Assembly: GCA_023425485.1 (NCBI GenBank)
Contig: JAFACO010000019.1
Coordinates: 1 to 14,919 of the forward strand
Length of the DNA: 14,919 nucleotides
From: Bacillota bacterium
GTDB taxonomy: Bacteria > Bacillota > Clostridia > Lachnospirales > Lachnospiraceae
Direction: 5' to 3'
In this document: positions 14,752 to 14,919 of the stretch, one piece after another
Position numbering within the stretch: position 1 is the first letter of the stretch
Layout: every line of letters starts with the position of its first letter
The notes under the pieces: model-generated
Databases searched by the model: none
What the model was told of the DNA's origin: nothing
The model's input: only the letters and a program-made list of their open reading frames with translations
Position numbers and translations under genes: made by a program

Positions 14752-14919
14752 TTAGTCTTTTTTTGATTCCTCTTGACTTTGCTTGCTATTCGCCATTTCA
14801 GCTACACTATTCCAGAAATTCTTCAGATCTTCATCCTTATCCATTGCTTCCTGGCTCTTATCATTGGTTAAATTCATTAATGCTACCACATCTTCATCAT
14901 TACTGCGTTCATTGTAATA
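14752..14919 (-). CDS. 3' end of an unknown acidic protein, cut by the window edge
   Basis: An open frame of 55 codons enters from the right edge and stops with TAA at 14754-14752. The visible C-terminus is strongly polar and charged, runs YYNERSNDEDVV... and ends SQEESKKD; it looks like one or two amphipathic helices with a disordered tail. I recognise no family. It lies 57 bases before the helical-protein gene on the same strand, the gap being almost filled by the hairpin at 14701-14732. Confidence 0.55.
   Translation of the reverse strand, partial: YYNERSNDEDVVALMNLTNDKSQEAMDKDEDLKNFWNSVAEMANSKQSQEESKKD

Overview
The window is AT-rich DNA with small gaps between genes and strong Shine-Dalgarno sites of the AAAGGAG/GGAGG type. 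Protein content is that of a spore-forming Clostridia member: RqcH, SpoVB-type flippase, NifS/NifU-type Fe-S assembly with a Rrf2/IscR regulator next to MnmA, an acetyl-type MetA, and LigA. The wording of several proteins (for example the GLERI motif of RqcH and the clostridial cysteine loop of MnmA) suggests Lachnospiraceae, perhaps close to Lachnoclostridium phytofermentans. That placement is inference from recollection of the families, not from a search.

Layout. (1) 1-2988, + strand: rqcH (ribosome quality control) and a PHP-domain phosphatase, separated by a strong hairpin. (2) 2989-3293: a gene-poor gap holding a 158-bp imperfect palindrome and one or two doubtful micro-ORFs. (3) 3294-6791, - strand: an iscR-nifS-nifU-mnmA cluster. 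Cysteine desulfurase NifS supplies sulfur both to the NifU scaffold for Fe-S clusters and to MnmA for tRNA 2-thiouridine, and a cluster-sensing IscR heads the group behind a well-formed promoter overlapped by inverted repeats. (4) 7070-8647, + strand: a SpoVB/MATE-like lipid-linked oligosaccharide flippase, divergent from iscR. (5) 8640-10052, - strand: a membrane-anchored PAS-PAS-GGDEF diguanylate cyclase whose 3' end overlaps the flippase gene by 8 bp tail to tail. (6) 10182-11087, - strand: metA, with the glutamate that marks acetyl-CoA use. (7) 11235-14034, - strand: rluF followed by ligA, probably one transcript. (8) 14260-14919, - strand: a small predicted four-helix-bundle protein, preceded by the 3' end of an acidic unknown protein.

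Most genes are housekeeping. The unusual signals are in the gaps: a perfect 12-bp hairpin at 14701-14732 that buries the ribosome binding site of the small helical protein and also looks like a terminator for the gene before it; the long palindrome at 3115-3272; two hairpins 12 kb apart that share the same stem base; and inverted repeats over the iscR promoter and upstream of metA, dgc and the flippase gene. I saw no tRNA, rRNA, CRISPR array, insertion sequence with a transposase, or defence system.
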